A stretch of DNA of 7,784 nucleotides, from positions 5,824-13,607 of the forward strand of contig DGEE01000109.1 in the NCBI GenBank assembly GCA_002385815.1, given 5' to 3'. The notes beneath the pieces are model-generated. The model did no database searches. It was not told the origin of the DNA and saw only the letters and a program-made list of their open reading frames with translations. Made by a program: the position numbers and the translations under genes. This DNA comes from Hungateiclostridiaceae bacterium UBA3934. GTDB lineage: Bacteria; Bacillota; Clostridia; Acetivibrionales; DTU013. Every line of letters starts with the position of its first letter. Position 1 is the first letter of the stretch. This document shows positions 1-5,809 of the stretch, piece by piece.

Positions 1-29
1 CCTGGGTTCGAGTCCCCGATGGCGCACCA
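1..29 (+). tRNA. 3' end of a tRNA (partial, possibly tRNA-Lys)
   Basis: The window opens inside a tRNA gene. A T-arm with the loop TTCGAGT (7-13) is followed by the 3' acceptor strand ATGGCGC (19-25), discriminator A at 26 and an encoded CCA at 27-29. The matching 5' acceptor strand would read GCGCCAT or similar, a pattern I associate with clostridial tRNA-Lys. The anticodon lies outside the window, so the amino acid is only a guess. In the T-stem, bases 2-6 (CTGGG) face 14-18 (CCCCG), which leaves a T:C mismatch at the second pair. A strong terminator follows directly, so this is the last gene of its transcript. Confidence 0.85.
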
Positions 30-33
30 GTCT

Positions 34-71
34 AAACCTTGCAACAATGCCGTTGCAAGGTTTTTTGTTTT
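34..71 (+). terminator. Rho-independent terminator of the tRNA unit
   Basis: A 12-bp perfect stem (34-45 paired with 52-63) with a 6-base loop (46-51) runs into a T-rich tract, TTTTTTGTTTT at 61-71. It sits five bases after the tRNA CCA end and ends the plus-strand tRNA transcript. Confidence 0.93.
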
Positions 72-171
72 ATAGTCTGTACTTTGAAGTCACTCCCTGG
101 CTTTAGAGCAGGATCAAATAAGTCCGGCTATTGTGATGACACTTGCCTTCTTCTCGCTTTGATGACATAAC

Positions 172-208
172 AAAGGCGACTGATCAGCCACTCACTAATC
201 AGTCGCCT
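172..208 (-). terminator. Terminator of the sugar-enzyme operon
   Basis: An 11-bp perfect inverted repeat (174-184 with 198-208, 13-base loop) lies 25 bases past the stop codon at 233. Read on the minus strand it is followed by TTTGTTAT, a modest T tract. It is placed to stop the operon before it runs into the convergent tRNA unit. The plus-strand side has no T tract, so it probably works in one direction. Confidence 0.75.
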
Positions 209-232
209 GGATCTTGTATCCCTGCAGTGAAC

Positions 233-1198
233 TTATGCCCACCACATTTCGCCGGTGTCTTCGAATGCCATGACTTCCTTCAGAAATCTTACAGCCTTCT
301 GCAATCCTTCATTTACAGACATCAAACTGTCTTCATGCTCAATGGAAAGCACATAATCATAACCAACCATCCTGAGAGCGCTTATGATATCTTTCCACAC
401 CTGATAGTCATGTCCGTATCCTACTGTTCTGAATATCCAGGAACGATTAATCTCGTCGCCATAATGCTTAACATCTAAAACCCCGTTAATAGCAGTATTG
501 TACTGATCGATCCTTGTGTCTTTTGCATGGAAGTGATATATACAATCCTTAAGCTCGCGTATTGCTGCAACCGGATCGATACCCTGCCAGAAGAGATGAC
601 TGGGATCAAAATTAGCACCTATGACATCACCTACAGCATTACGCAACTTCAACAGCGACTCAGGATTATACACCGCAAAGCCGGGGTGCATTTCAAAGCA
701 GATTTTGCTCACCCCATGTTCCTGCGCAAACTTAGCTGTTTTCCGCCAATATGGTATCAGCACCTCATTCCACTGGTAATCCAGAATTTTCAGGAAATCG
801 TCAGGCCATGGGCAGGTAACCCAGTTGGGGTATAGTGAATTCGGAGAATCACCAGGACAGCCTGAAAATCCGCAAACCCTTCCCACACCTAGTTTTTCAG
901 CCAACAATACTGTTTTTTCGAAATCTTCATGGAACTTGTCGGCCAACTCCTTCTGTGGATGGACAGGATTACCATGGCAGCTTAAAGCACTAATCTCCAT
1001 ATCGTACTTTTTAATGAGCTCCTTCAGTTTAGAAATTGCAGAACTGTCCCCCAAAAGTTCGTCGGGATTCACATGAGCTTTGCCCGGATATCCGCCTGCT
1101 CCGAGTTCTACCGCCTGCACTCCTGATTCCTTCAGATAAGCAAGACTCTCCTCAAGGCTCTTTGCGGACAGTAAAACTGTAAAAACACCAAGTTTCAT
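233..1198 (-). CDS. Sugar phosphate isomerase/epimerase-family TIM-barrel protein (321 aa)
   Basis: This is a xylose-isomerase-like TIM barrel (AP endonuclease family 2 superfamily, COG1082). Such proteins are cytoplasmic and use a divalent metal to isomerise, epimerise or lyse sugars and keto-sugars. The likely metal ligands are visible at strand ends: E169 in FEMHPG, D198 in NFDPSH, H224 in HFHAKD and E287 in SIEHED. An N-terminal strand-helix unit (MKLGVFTVLL, then VELGAGGYPG) and the conserved block PNWVTCPWPDD (about 124-134) belong to a well-conserved subfamily that I recall being encoded next to Gfo/Idh dehydrogenases. The ATG start is set by AAGGAGGT at 1206-1213. It is the last gene of a three-gene cluster, 70 bases after the previous stop, with a terminator behind it. 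Length is normal. Family assignment is firm. The reaction is not known: epimerase, isomerase or keto-sugar lyase are all possible. Confidence 0.93.
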   Translation of the reverse strand: MKLGVFTVLLSAKSLEESLAYLKESGVQAVELGAGGYPGKAHVNPDELLGDSSAISKLKELIKKYDMEISALSCHGNPVHPQKELADKFHEDFEKTVLLAEKLGVGRVCGFSGCPGDSPNSLYPNWVTCPWPDDFLKILDYQWNEVLIPYWRKTAKFAQEHGVSKICFEMHPGFAVYNPESLLKLRNAVGDVIGANFDPSHLFWQGIDPVAAIRELKDCIYHFHAKDTRIDQYNTAINGVLDVKHYGDEINRSWIFRTVGYGHDYQVWKDIISALRMVGYDYVLSIEHEDSLMSVNEGLQKAVRFLKEVMAFEDTGEMWWA

Positions 1199-1268
1199 AT
1201 CACAAACCTCCTTCTCCGATCCTGATTTTTGAAAAATATTGGACCAGCCATTTTACCTGCCTGGACAA

Positions 1269-2030
1269 CTATACCTTCATTTGCTCTCCCATTGCCTTCA
1301 AATTATCGTAGCTGATTTTACATGCCTCAAGACACGGTCTTTCAAAACTTTCCTGTTCAACGATAAAATATTCTGCTCCAACGTCAAGGCCTTTCTGTAT
1401 GATTCTCTTCATATCGATGATGCCATTGCCAATCTCCGTCGAATGCCTTTCTCCTTGTTTTTTCATATCTCTCAGATGGATTATCCTGCATCTTGAGCCA
1501 TATTTGCTGATGAAATCAATTGGATCAAGGCCCGCATACTTGATCCAGAAAACGTCGAACTGAGGGAAAACTCCGGCCTTTTCTGTCAGATCGAAAAGAA
1601 TATCTATTGCATATGTACCGTCAATTTTCTGAAACTCATGGCCGTGGTTATGATACCCCAGTCCCATTCCCTCCTGCTGGATTCTCGGAGCTATGCTGTT
1701 CAGCAGTTCTGCAGTGTCTTTAACATCATCGAGAGTATCTGTTTTGGACCATGACAGCACGATATTTTTTGCCCCAATTACTTTGTGGTATGCTATTAAA
1801 TCATCAAGATTGTTAAGAAGCATATTTTTATCCACATGCGAAGAAACGGCTTTGAGTGACAGCCTGTCCAATGTATCCTTCAACTTCTCTGCAGGAGTGT
1901 TGAAAAAACCTGCAAATTCGATATTCTTGTAGCCTGCCGCTGCTACTTTTTCAATGGTTCCTATAAAATCCTTAGCTGCCTCCTCTTTGACAGTATAGAG
2001 CTGTAATCCGATTTTTTCAGTTAAATCCAT
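1269..2030 (-). CDS. Sugar phosphate isomerase/epimerase-family TIM-barrel protein, IolE-like (253 aa)
   Basis: This is a second TIM-barrel protein of the same superfamily, only distantly similar to its neighbour. It starts with the typical GLQLYTVKEE segment (8-17). Likely metal-site elements are YHNHGHEF (126-133, E132), QFDVFW (157-162, D159), HLRDMK (185-190, H185) and VEQE (224-227, E225 or E227). GNGIID (201-206) is a usual loop motif in this group. Relatives include IolE-type inosose dehydratases and enzymes acting on 3-keto-sugars, so a dehydratase, isomerase or lyase step is likely, but the substrate is unknown. The frame is open further upstream to 2120, but that extension would overlap the preceding gene and has no family-like sequence. 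The ATG at 2028-2030 has a strong ribosome binding site at 2037-2042 and gives the normal N-terminus. It lies 52 bases after the dehydrogenase stop, in the same orientation, and is probably cotranscribed. Confidence 0.92.
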   Translation of the reverse strand: MDLTEKIGLQLYTVKEEAAKDFIGTIEKVAAAGYKNIEFAGFFNTPAEKLKDTLDRLSLKAVSSHVDKNMLLNNLDDLIAYHKVIGAKNIVLSWSKTDTLDDVKDTAELLNSIAPRIQQEGMGLGYHNHGHEFQKIDGTYAIDILFDLTEKAGVFPQFDVFWIKYAGLDPIDFISKYGSRCRIIHLRDMKKQGERHSTEIGNGIIDMKRIIQKGLDVGAEYFIVEQESFERPCLEACKISYDNLKAMGEQMKV

Positions 2031-2036
2031 TATGTC

Positions 2037-2042
2037 TCCTCC
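2037..2042 (-). promoter_or_regulatory. Ribosome binding site deciding the start at 2030
   Basis: Read on the minus strand this is GGAGGA, six bases before the ATG at 2028-2030. It supports the 253-residue protein over an upstream start at 2120 that would overlap the preceding gene by 38 bases. Confidence 0.85.
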
Positions 2043-2082
2043 ATTCGTTTTACATAGGAGCGAAAGCCTCCAGCTACAGTGT

Positions 2083-3114
2083 TCATAACTTAACCGCTTT
2101 GCCAGTACTTGATGATTCAAGGCATGCGACTACGATGCGAAGGGCTTCCATACCTTCCTCTCCATTGATTTCAGGTTCTTTACCACTGTTGATCGAGTCT
2201 ATGAACATGTCGATGACGCCTGAACTGCTCTGATCCTCATTAGTCTGTATCCTTCCTACCTTATAGAAGACTTTTTCCCTGTTCTTTTTCGTAATTTCAA
2301 TGGGATATTCTGGATTATCATAAATTTTCATAACTCCATTTGTACAATACAAAACTGTGCTGTTGTCTTCATTTCCGTAATAGGTCCAGCTTGCTGTAAG
2401 AGTGCCATAGATTCCTGACTTTGATTTCAGCAAGCATACTGCGTTGTCATCGACCTCGATGGGTTCATCCTTCTCATTAGTCTTATGTAATGTTGAAACA
2501 TATGCTTTAACTTCCTCGATTTCATCATCGATCAGCCAGCGGATCAAATCGGCTTTATGAACGCCCAGATCCCCCATTGCACCGATAAATGCGTCCTCCG
2601 CCTTGAAAAACCACGTATGCCTGCCTTTATCCTGGCTCCAGAACTCTGGACCCCCATGGCCGAAAGTTGTTCTGAAGGTCAGGATTCTTCCCAGTTCACC
2701 GGCATGCAGAATCTCTTTGGCGCGGATATGAGCAGGAGCTAGCCTCTGGTTATGACCTATCATCAGAAACTTACCTGTCTGCCGGGCTGTGTCAATCATC
2801 TTCTGTGCTTCTTCCAAAGAAGTGGCTATGGGTTTTTCACACAAAACATGTTTCCCGGCATTAAGTGCGGCAATCGTTACTGGAGCATGGTATTTATTCG
2901 AAGTGCACACACTTACCGCATCGATTTCTTTGCTTTTCAGGAGTTCTTCGAGCGACTTGAATACTTTGCCGCCATACTTCTCTGCCAGCTTCTCAGCCCG
3001 CTCAGTTTTAGGATCATAATAGCCGATTATTTTGCAATCATTCCGGGCGCTATACTCCGGTGCATGTCTTGCGACCGAAATTGATCCGCATCCTATAATT
3101 CCGATTCCAATCAT
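2083..3114 (-). CDS. Gfo/Idh/MocA-family NAD(P)-dependent sugar dehydrogenase (343 aa)
   Basis: This is a cytoplasmic oxidoreductase of the glucose-fructose oxidoreductase / inositol dehydrogenase family. The N-terminal Rossmann domain (about 1-120) carries the dinucleotide motif GIIGCGSIS (6-14) and ends beta-strand 2 in YYDPKTERA (32-40). The catalytic-lysine motif CEKP is at 92-95 (K94). The C-terminal alpha/beta domain holds GDLGVHKAD (181-189), which supplies the usual acidic residue and catalytic histidine (D182, H186). D34 at the end of the second strand suggests a preference for NAD over NADP; this is inference. Length is typical. The ATG at 3112-3114 is served by AAAGGGG at 3124-3130. 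It heads a cluster with two TIM-barrel proteins, a set-up known for inositol catabolism and for oxidation of sugars or glycosides at C3 before rearrangement or cleavage. The substrate is not visible from sequence. It lies about 390 bases after the LacI-type regulator. Confidence 0.95.
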   Translation of the reverse strand: MIGIGIIGCGSISVARHAPEYSARNDCKIIGYYDPKTERAEKLAEKYGGKVFKSLEELLKSKEIDAVSVCTSNKYHAPVTIAALNAGKHVLCEKPIATSLEEAQKMIDTARQTGKFLMIGHNQRLAPAHIRAKEILHAGELGRILTFRTTFGHGGPEFWSQDKGRHTWFFKAEDAFIGAMGDLGVHKADLIRWLIDDEIEEVKAYVSTLHKTNEKDEPIEVDDNAVCLLKSKSGIYGTLTASWTYYGNEDNSTVLYCTNGVMKIYDNPEYPIEITKKNREKVFYKVGRIQTNEDQSSSGVIDMFIDSINSGKEPEINGEEGMEALRIVVACLESSSTGKAVKL

Positions 3115-3222
3115 TCTTCCATACCCCTTTCAAATATTATTTTAATATCTATTAAGGTGAAATTTTTGTATTCTGTGCTGAAGCATCCAATATGATTTTT
3201 CACAACACTCCGCCCCCATGCA

Positions 3223-3310
3223 ACCCTTTCAGCTGCAGCACCATCCTGTTAACTTTTCTCCGGAGGTACTTGCAGGCTTATAGTATCCAGGCTGTCGACC
3301 CTTTTAGCTG
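3223..3310. repeat. Pair of 13-base direct repeats upstream of the cluster
   Basis: ACCCTTTCAGCTG at 3223-3235 recurs as ACCCTTTTAGCTG at 3298-3310, with one mismatch and a 75-base period. The copies sit about 110 and 185 bases upstream of the dehydrogenase start. They could be protein binding sites or chance; the second copy lies inside the coding-like remnant. Confidence 0.4.
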
Positions 3311-3377
3311 GTTTTCCCTGCCTTACTGCATCAATTATTACTTCTTGAATGCCTTTTTTGTGTAAGTCGGATGTGAT
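3249..3377 (-). pseudogene. Possible remnant of a gene 3' end (42 codons, no start)
   Basis: On the minus strand an open frame of 42 codons runs from just after a TGA at 3378-3380 to a TAA at 3249-3251. It has no ATG, GTG or TTG start but reads like real protein, with GIQEVIIDAVRQGKPAKRV (residues 9-27) and a tail ending VPPEKS. The helix-turn-strand pattern weakly resembles the extreme C-terminus of LacI-family regulators, including the intact one next door (EVLINIIEG... against EVIIDAVRQG...). A second frame just upstream also looks protein-like (PGHESHPTYTKK, about 3360-3395), which would fit a frameshifted, decayed gene. The parent family is not established and chance is possible. Confidence 0.35.
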
Positions 3378-3506
3378 TCATGTCCCGGCTGGAATTCTAA
3401 CTCTTACCATCTCTTGTGACTGATTTTATTTCAGCCAGTAACCCTGATTTTCATGGCATCGCATCCTTTACGAATATTAACAGGCATACCCCTGTCACAA
3501 ACAGTG

Positions 3507-4499
3507 TTATTTTGCAGTAGACTCTCTGATAATAAGCTCATGGTCCAGGAAATAATGCGCTGCTCCTTTGGTTTGCCCCTCAATTATGTTAATCAGCACC
3601 TCCATAGCCGTACATCCTAAATCATACATTGGCTGCGAAACAGTTGTAAGGGTAGGTTTAAACATGCTTGAAAAATATATATTGTCAAACCCGCAAACAG
3701 CAAGGTCTCGAGGTATACGCAGGTTTTCTTCCATGGCTGACCTTATCGCTCCGATCGCCATAAGATCTGACACACAAAAAACAGCTGTCGGCCGCGGATT
3801 CAAACCCAGAAGCTGCTTCATTATCCTGAATCCCGACTTGTAACTGTAGTCGCCATACCCGCAGTATACCGGATCAAATGCAATCCCCGCCTCTTTCAGT
3901 GCACGTATGTAGCCATCCTTCCTCAAAGCAGAAGATAAAAAATGATTCCTGGCACCAATAAACGCTATTCGCCTGTGTCCCAAACCGACTAAATGGTTTA
4001 CTGCCTGATAAGCCGCCATTTCATTGTCAATCGACACATGGGAGATTGTAAGACCAGCCCTGTATTCGCAACACTGCACAATCGGAACTTCGCGGGACAG
4101 TTCTGTTAATTCTTCACATGTCATTTCAGATGCCATCAATATAGCGCCATCAGCCAAGTAACCTTTCAGCATTCTGATGTGTTTCTTCTCTCTTTCCGGA
4201 TCTGAATCTGTGTTACAAAGCATAATACTGTATCCATTTCTGTTTGCAACATCTTCTATCCCTTTGACAATCTCTGCATAAAATGGGTTCGCAATATTGG
4301 GGAGAAGTACTAATATCCTTTCAGATTTGGTCCTTCTGAGGTTCCTGCCCAACAGATTCGGCCGGTAATCCAGCTCGGCGATGGCACGTCTGACTCTTAA
4401 TGCTGTCTCCGGAGAAACCCTCGAGCTGCCGTTCAATACTCTTGATACAGTAGCCACCGAAACGTCGGCCTTTTGTGCCACATCGCTTATTGTAGCCAT
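3507..4499 (-). CDS. LacI/GalR-family transcriptional regulator (330 aa)
   Basis: This is a sugar-responsive repressor, normally a dimer that binds a palindromic operator and releases it (or binds it) on effector contact. The N-terminal helix-turn-helix covers about residues 3-24, with recognition helix VSVATVSRVLNG. This closely matches the CcpA-type helix (MATVSRVVNG) rather than the YQ residues of LacI itself. The hinge helix YRPNLLGRNL (45-54) contains the leucine that family members insert at the central CpG of the operator. Residues 60-330 form the periplasmic-binding-protein-like effector domain, with the family-typical blocks FYAEIVKGIED (73-83), GHRRIAFIGA and VCGFDN, and the C-terminal ELIIREST. 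The ATG at 4497-4499 is preceded by GAGGAGG at 4504-4510. It has its own promoter and an operator at the start point, so autoregulation is likely. The downstream sugar-enzyme cluster on the same strand is the natural target. Full length, no defects seen. Confidence 0.96.
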   Translation of the reverse strand: MATISDVAQKADVSVATVSRVLNGSSRVSPETALRVRRAIAELDYRPNLLGRNLRRTKSERILVLLPNIANPFYAEIVKGIEDVANRNGYSIMLCNTDSDPEREKKHIRMLKGYLADGAILMASEMTCEELTELSREVPIVQCCEYRAGLTISHVSIDNEMAAYQAVNHLVGLGHRRIAFIGARNHFLSSALRKDGYIRALKEAGIAFDPVYCGYGDYSYKSGFRIMKQLLGLNPRPTAVFCVSDLMAIGAIRSAMEENLRIPRDLAVCGFDNIYFSSMFKPTLTTVSQPMYDLGCTAMEVLINIIEGQTKGAAHYFLDHELIIRESTAK

Positions 4500-4561
4500 T
4501 TTACCTCCTCATTTAATAAATTATGTCAAGGATATCAATGTTTTTGGAGTGATTTTTTAGC

Positions 4562-4577
4562 ATGTAATCGTTTACAT
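4562..4577. promoter_or_regulatory. LacI/CcpA-type operator (cre-like palindrome)
   Basis: ATGTAATCGTTTACAT is a 16-base palindrome with 7 of 8 pairs matching and the central CG that LacI-family proteins need. It fits every position of the Gram-positive cre consensus WTGNAANCGNWNNCAW as I know it. It lies 3 to 20 bases downstream of the -10 box of the regulator promoter, so it covers the predicted transcription start. It may serve the neighbouring regulator (autorepression), CcpA (catabolite repression), or both. Confidence 0.8.
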
Positions 4578-4581
4578 TACT

Positions 4582-4610
4582 ATTATAAATTTTTATATAG
4601 ATAAAAGCAA
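4582..4610 (-). promoter_or_regulatory. Sigma-A promoter of the LacI-family regulator
   Basis: On the minus strand TTGCTT (-35, 4605-4610) is followed after exactly 17 bases by a consensus TATAAT (-10, 4582-4587). The expected start point near 4575 falls inside the palindromic operator at 4562-4577, leaving a leader of roughly 75 bases before the ATG at 4499. Confidence 0.8.
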
Positions 4611-4691
4611 TAAAGGCAACAATAATTTTGGGATTACTGCTGACCGACAATTGCAGTTTGATGAGAAAGACACAGCTTATTCAATGCCACT

Positions 4692-5435
4692 TCAGTCCCA
4701 CGCATCAGCTATCTTCAGCAGCAGCGCATCTGCATACTTTCCCTTCCATTCCCTGTCGTTTCCGGACCACATCAGAATGTTGATCCCGCCAGGCACCCTG
4801 TTGCTGATCTTTGTCGCTGCTTTAAGAAGTTCCCGGTTCGCTATCTTTGCCATTTCAGCATTCACATCGGCGCGAAACACATCCATGTTCCTGCCATGCT
4901 TAGCAAACCAATGCATCACATCAGCATGATTGCTCGCTATACCTAACTGATGCCCTTCACTGTGATCGATCAAATATGGCTCAACTGGCCTGATATCATG
5001 TATAACACACAGGAAAGCTGTAAGCTCTACAGCCTCGCGATACACCTTGCTGAAATAAACCGGATCAGTCAGTCCATCTTCGCAGATCTCAAAACCTATA
5101 TATCCTGAATTGTTGGCATTCTGAGCAGATCCCAGCCTGCCGCTTCCTGAATGCCAGCCTGCCATATCCCACGGCAATGTCTGGTACGTCGCTATGCTGT
5201 TGTCCTTCAACCTACCTATGAAAGCGTGCGGGCAAACCTTCCTGCCGCCTGGCGTAGGTTGGTTCCAGTGATTATTATATGGGTTGTTCCCCAGCAGACC
5301 ATCGTCAGGACCTACATATCTGCTTAATTTCGGATTGTTAGCACCGGTCGAATGCACCATGATTCCCTTAGGCGTATGTTTTTTGCCTACTTCGTAGCAA
5401 AGGTTTTTTGTCAGAAACAATGTTCTGAGATTCAT
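4692..5435 (-). CDS. N-acetylmuramoyl-L-alanine amidase (Amidase_2 / PGRP-like), 247 aa
   Basis: This Zn-dependent enzyme cuts the bond between N-acetylmuramic acid and L-alanine in peptidoglycan. Catalytic-domain landmarks are the first zinc histidine in MVHSTGAN (H28), a substrate-side segment WDMAGWHSGSG (89-99), IGFEICED (113-120, E116), and the C-terminal zinc region LIDHSEGHQLGIASNHADV (155-173), from which H158 and H170 or D172 should complete the site. This arrangement is typical of endolysins and autolysins from clostridia and their phages. No signal peptide, membrane segment or recognised wall-binding repeat is present. The last 55 residues (about 193-247) are of unknown role. The ATG at 5433-5435 follows AAGGAGTT at 5444-5451. 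It stands alone between a terminated operon and the regulator: no holin or other phage gene is visible, so it may be a domesticated lysin or a sporulation/germination-type amidase. The stop codon has no clear terminator. Confidence 0.93.
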   Translation of the reverse strand: MNLRTLFLTKNLCYEVGKKHTPKGIMVHSTGANNPKLSRYVGPDDGLLGNNPYNNHWNQPTPGGRKVCPHAFIGRLKDNSIATYQTLPWDMAGWHSGSGRLGSAQNANNSGYIGFEICEDGLTDPVYFSKVYREAVELTAFLCVIHDIRPVEPYLIDHSEGHQLGIASNHADVMHWFAKHGRNMDVFRADVNAEMAKIANRELLKAATKISNRVPGGINILMWSGNDREWKGKYADALLLKIADAWD

Positions 5436-5703
5436 TTATCTTCAACTCCTTTATCAATGGATACGACAGACAGTTGCCGAAATCCGGTTCCCGCCTTTAA
5501 AACAGATCGAGACTACTTTCACACGTTGTACCGCTCGGACCTGGTAGTCAGGTTTGTTTATCTGCTTCTATATATCCATATGATGCCGAAGTCTTTGTTG
5601 ACCCACTTACTGTGAAATCAGAATTTTCAATACACACGATGGATAAAAGGCGTTGACACTGAATGCGCAGACTTCAATCAATAACAATGCTTGTGCAGAC
5701 TTT
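5436..5703. other. Upstream region of the amidase, no gene recognised
   Basis: These 268 bases carry the amidase ribosome binding site (5444-5451) but no convincing sigma-A promoter on the minus strand. Two nested inverted repeats, CAGAT/ATCTG (5503-5507 with 5560-5564) and GACTAC/GTAGTC (5511-5516 with 5544-5549), could fold the amidase leader into a 62-base stem structure. No known riboswitch consensus was matched. An 8-base direct repeat GCAGACTT occurs near 5667 and 5696. One minus-strand frame stays open for about 40 codons (roughly 5549-5674) but has no good start codon with ribosome binding site. Confidence 0.5.
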
Positions 5704-5741
5704 ACAAAAACACCTGAACAGGTTGGTATCCTGTTCAGGTG
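5704..5741 (-). terminator. Terminator of the DUF1538/PII operon
   Basis: A perfect 12-bp stem (5711-5722 with 5730-5741) with a 7-base loop is followed on the minus strand by TTTTTG. It lies about 70 bases past the stop of the PII-like gene and separates this operon from the amidase. Confidence 0.93.
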
Positions 5742-5809
5742 CAGTAGTTTCGCTATTTAAATCTCAATTGCTTTCTGTGTGCTTTGACTATAGTTCTTGT
5801 GTGTTTTTG

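Larger units (their letters stand above)
3115..3506. other. Intergenic region between regulator and sugar-enzyme cluster
   Basis: This 392-base stretch has no intact gene. It should carry the promoter of the three-gene cluster, but no convincing -35/-10 pair was found. The first 55 bases upstream of the start are very AT-rich (3131-3170). No palindrome with a central CG like the one at 4562-4577 was found. It contains a short coding-like remnant (3249-3377) and a pair of near-identical 13-base direct repeats (3223-3235 and 3298-3310), described separately. A weak 5-bp hairpin (ACAGG 3480-3484 with CCTGT 3491-3495) follows the regulator gene but lacks a T tract, so some read-through into the cluster is possible. 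Confidence 0.6.

Noticed and set aside
71..171. Possible small gene or RNA between the tRNA terminator and the operon terminator
   Set aside because: No start codon with ribosome binding site, no strong hairpin and no protein-like frame was seen.
2031..2120. Longer start for the second TIM-barrel gene (ATG at 2120)
   Set aside because: It would overlap the dehydrogenase gene, adds 30 residues unlike the family, and ignores the strong ribosome binding site at 2037-2042.
5525..5545. T-box-like stretch on the plus strand (TGTACCGCT)
   Set aside because: Only the short core resembles a T-box. No specifier stem or terminator follows and there is no plus-strand gene downstream.
5573..5583. Sporulation sigma-K-like -10 element (CATATGGATA on the minus strand) before the amidase
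   Set aside because: It is off the CATANNNTA pattern by one position and has no supported -35 partner, so it was not listed as a promoter.
5654..5682. TTGACA on the plus strand at 5654-5659 as a promoter
   Set aside because: No acceptable -10 box lies 16-18 bases downstream and no plus-strand gene follows; the region runs into a convergent operon.
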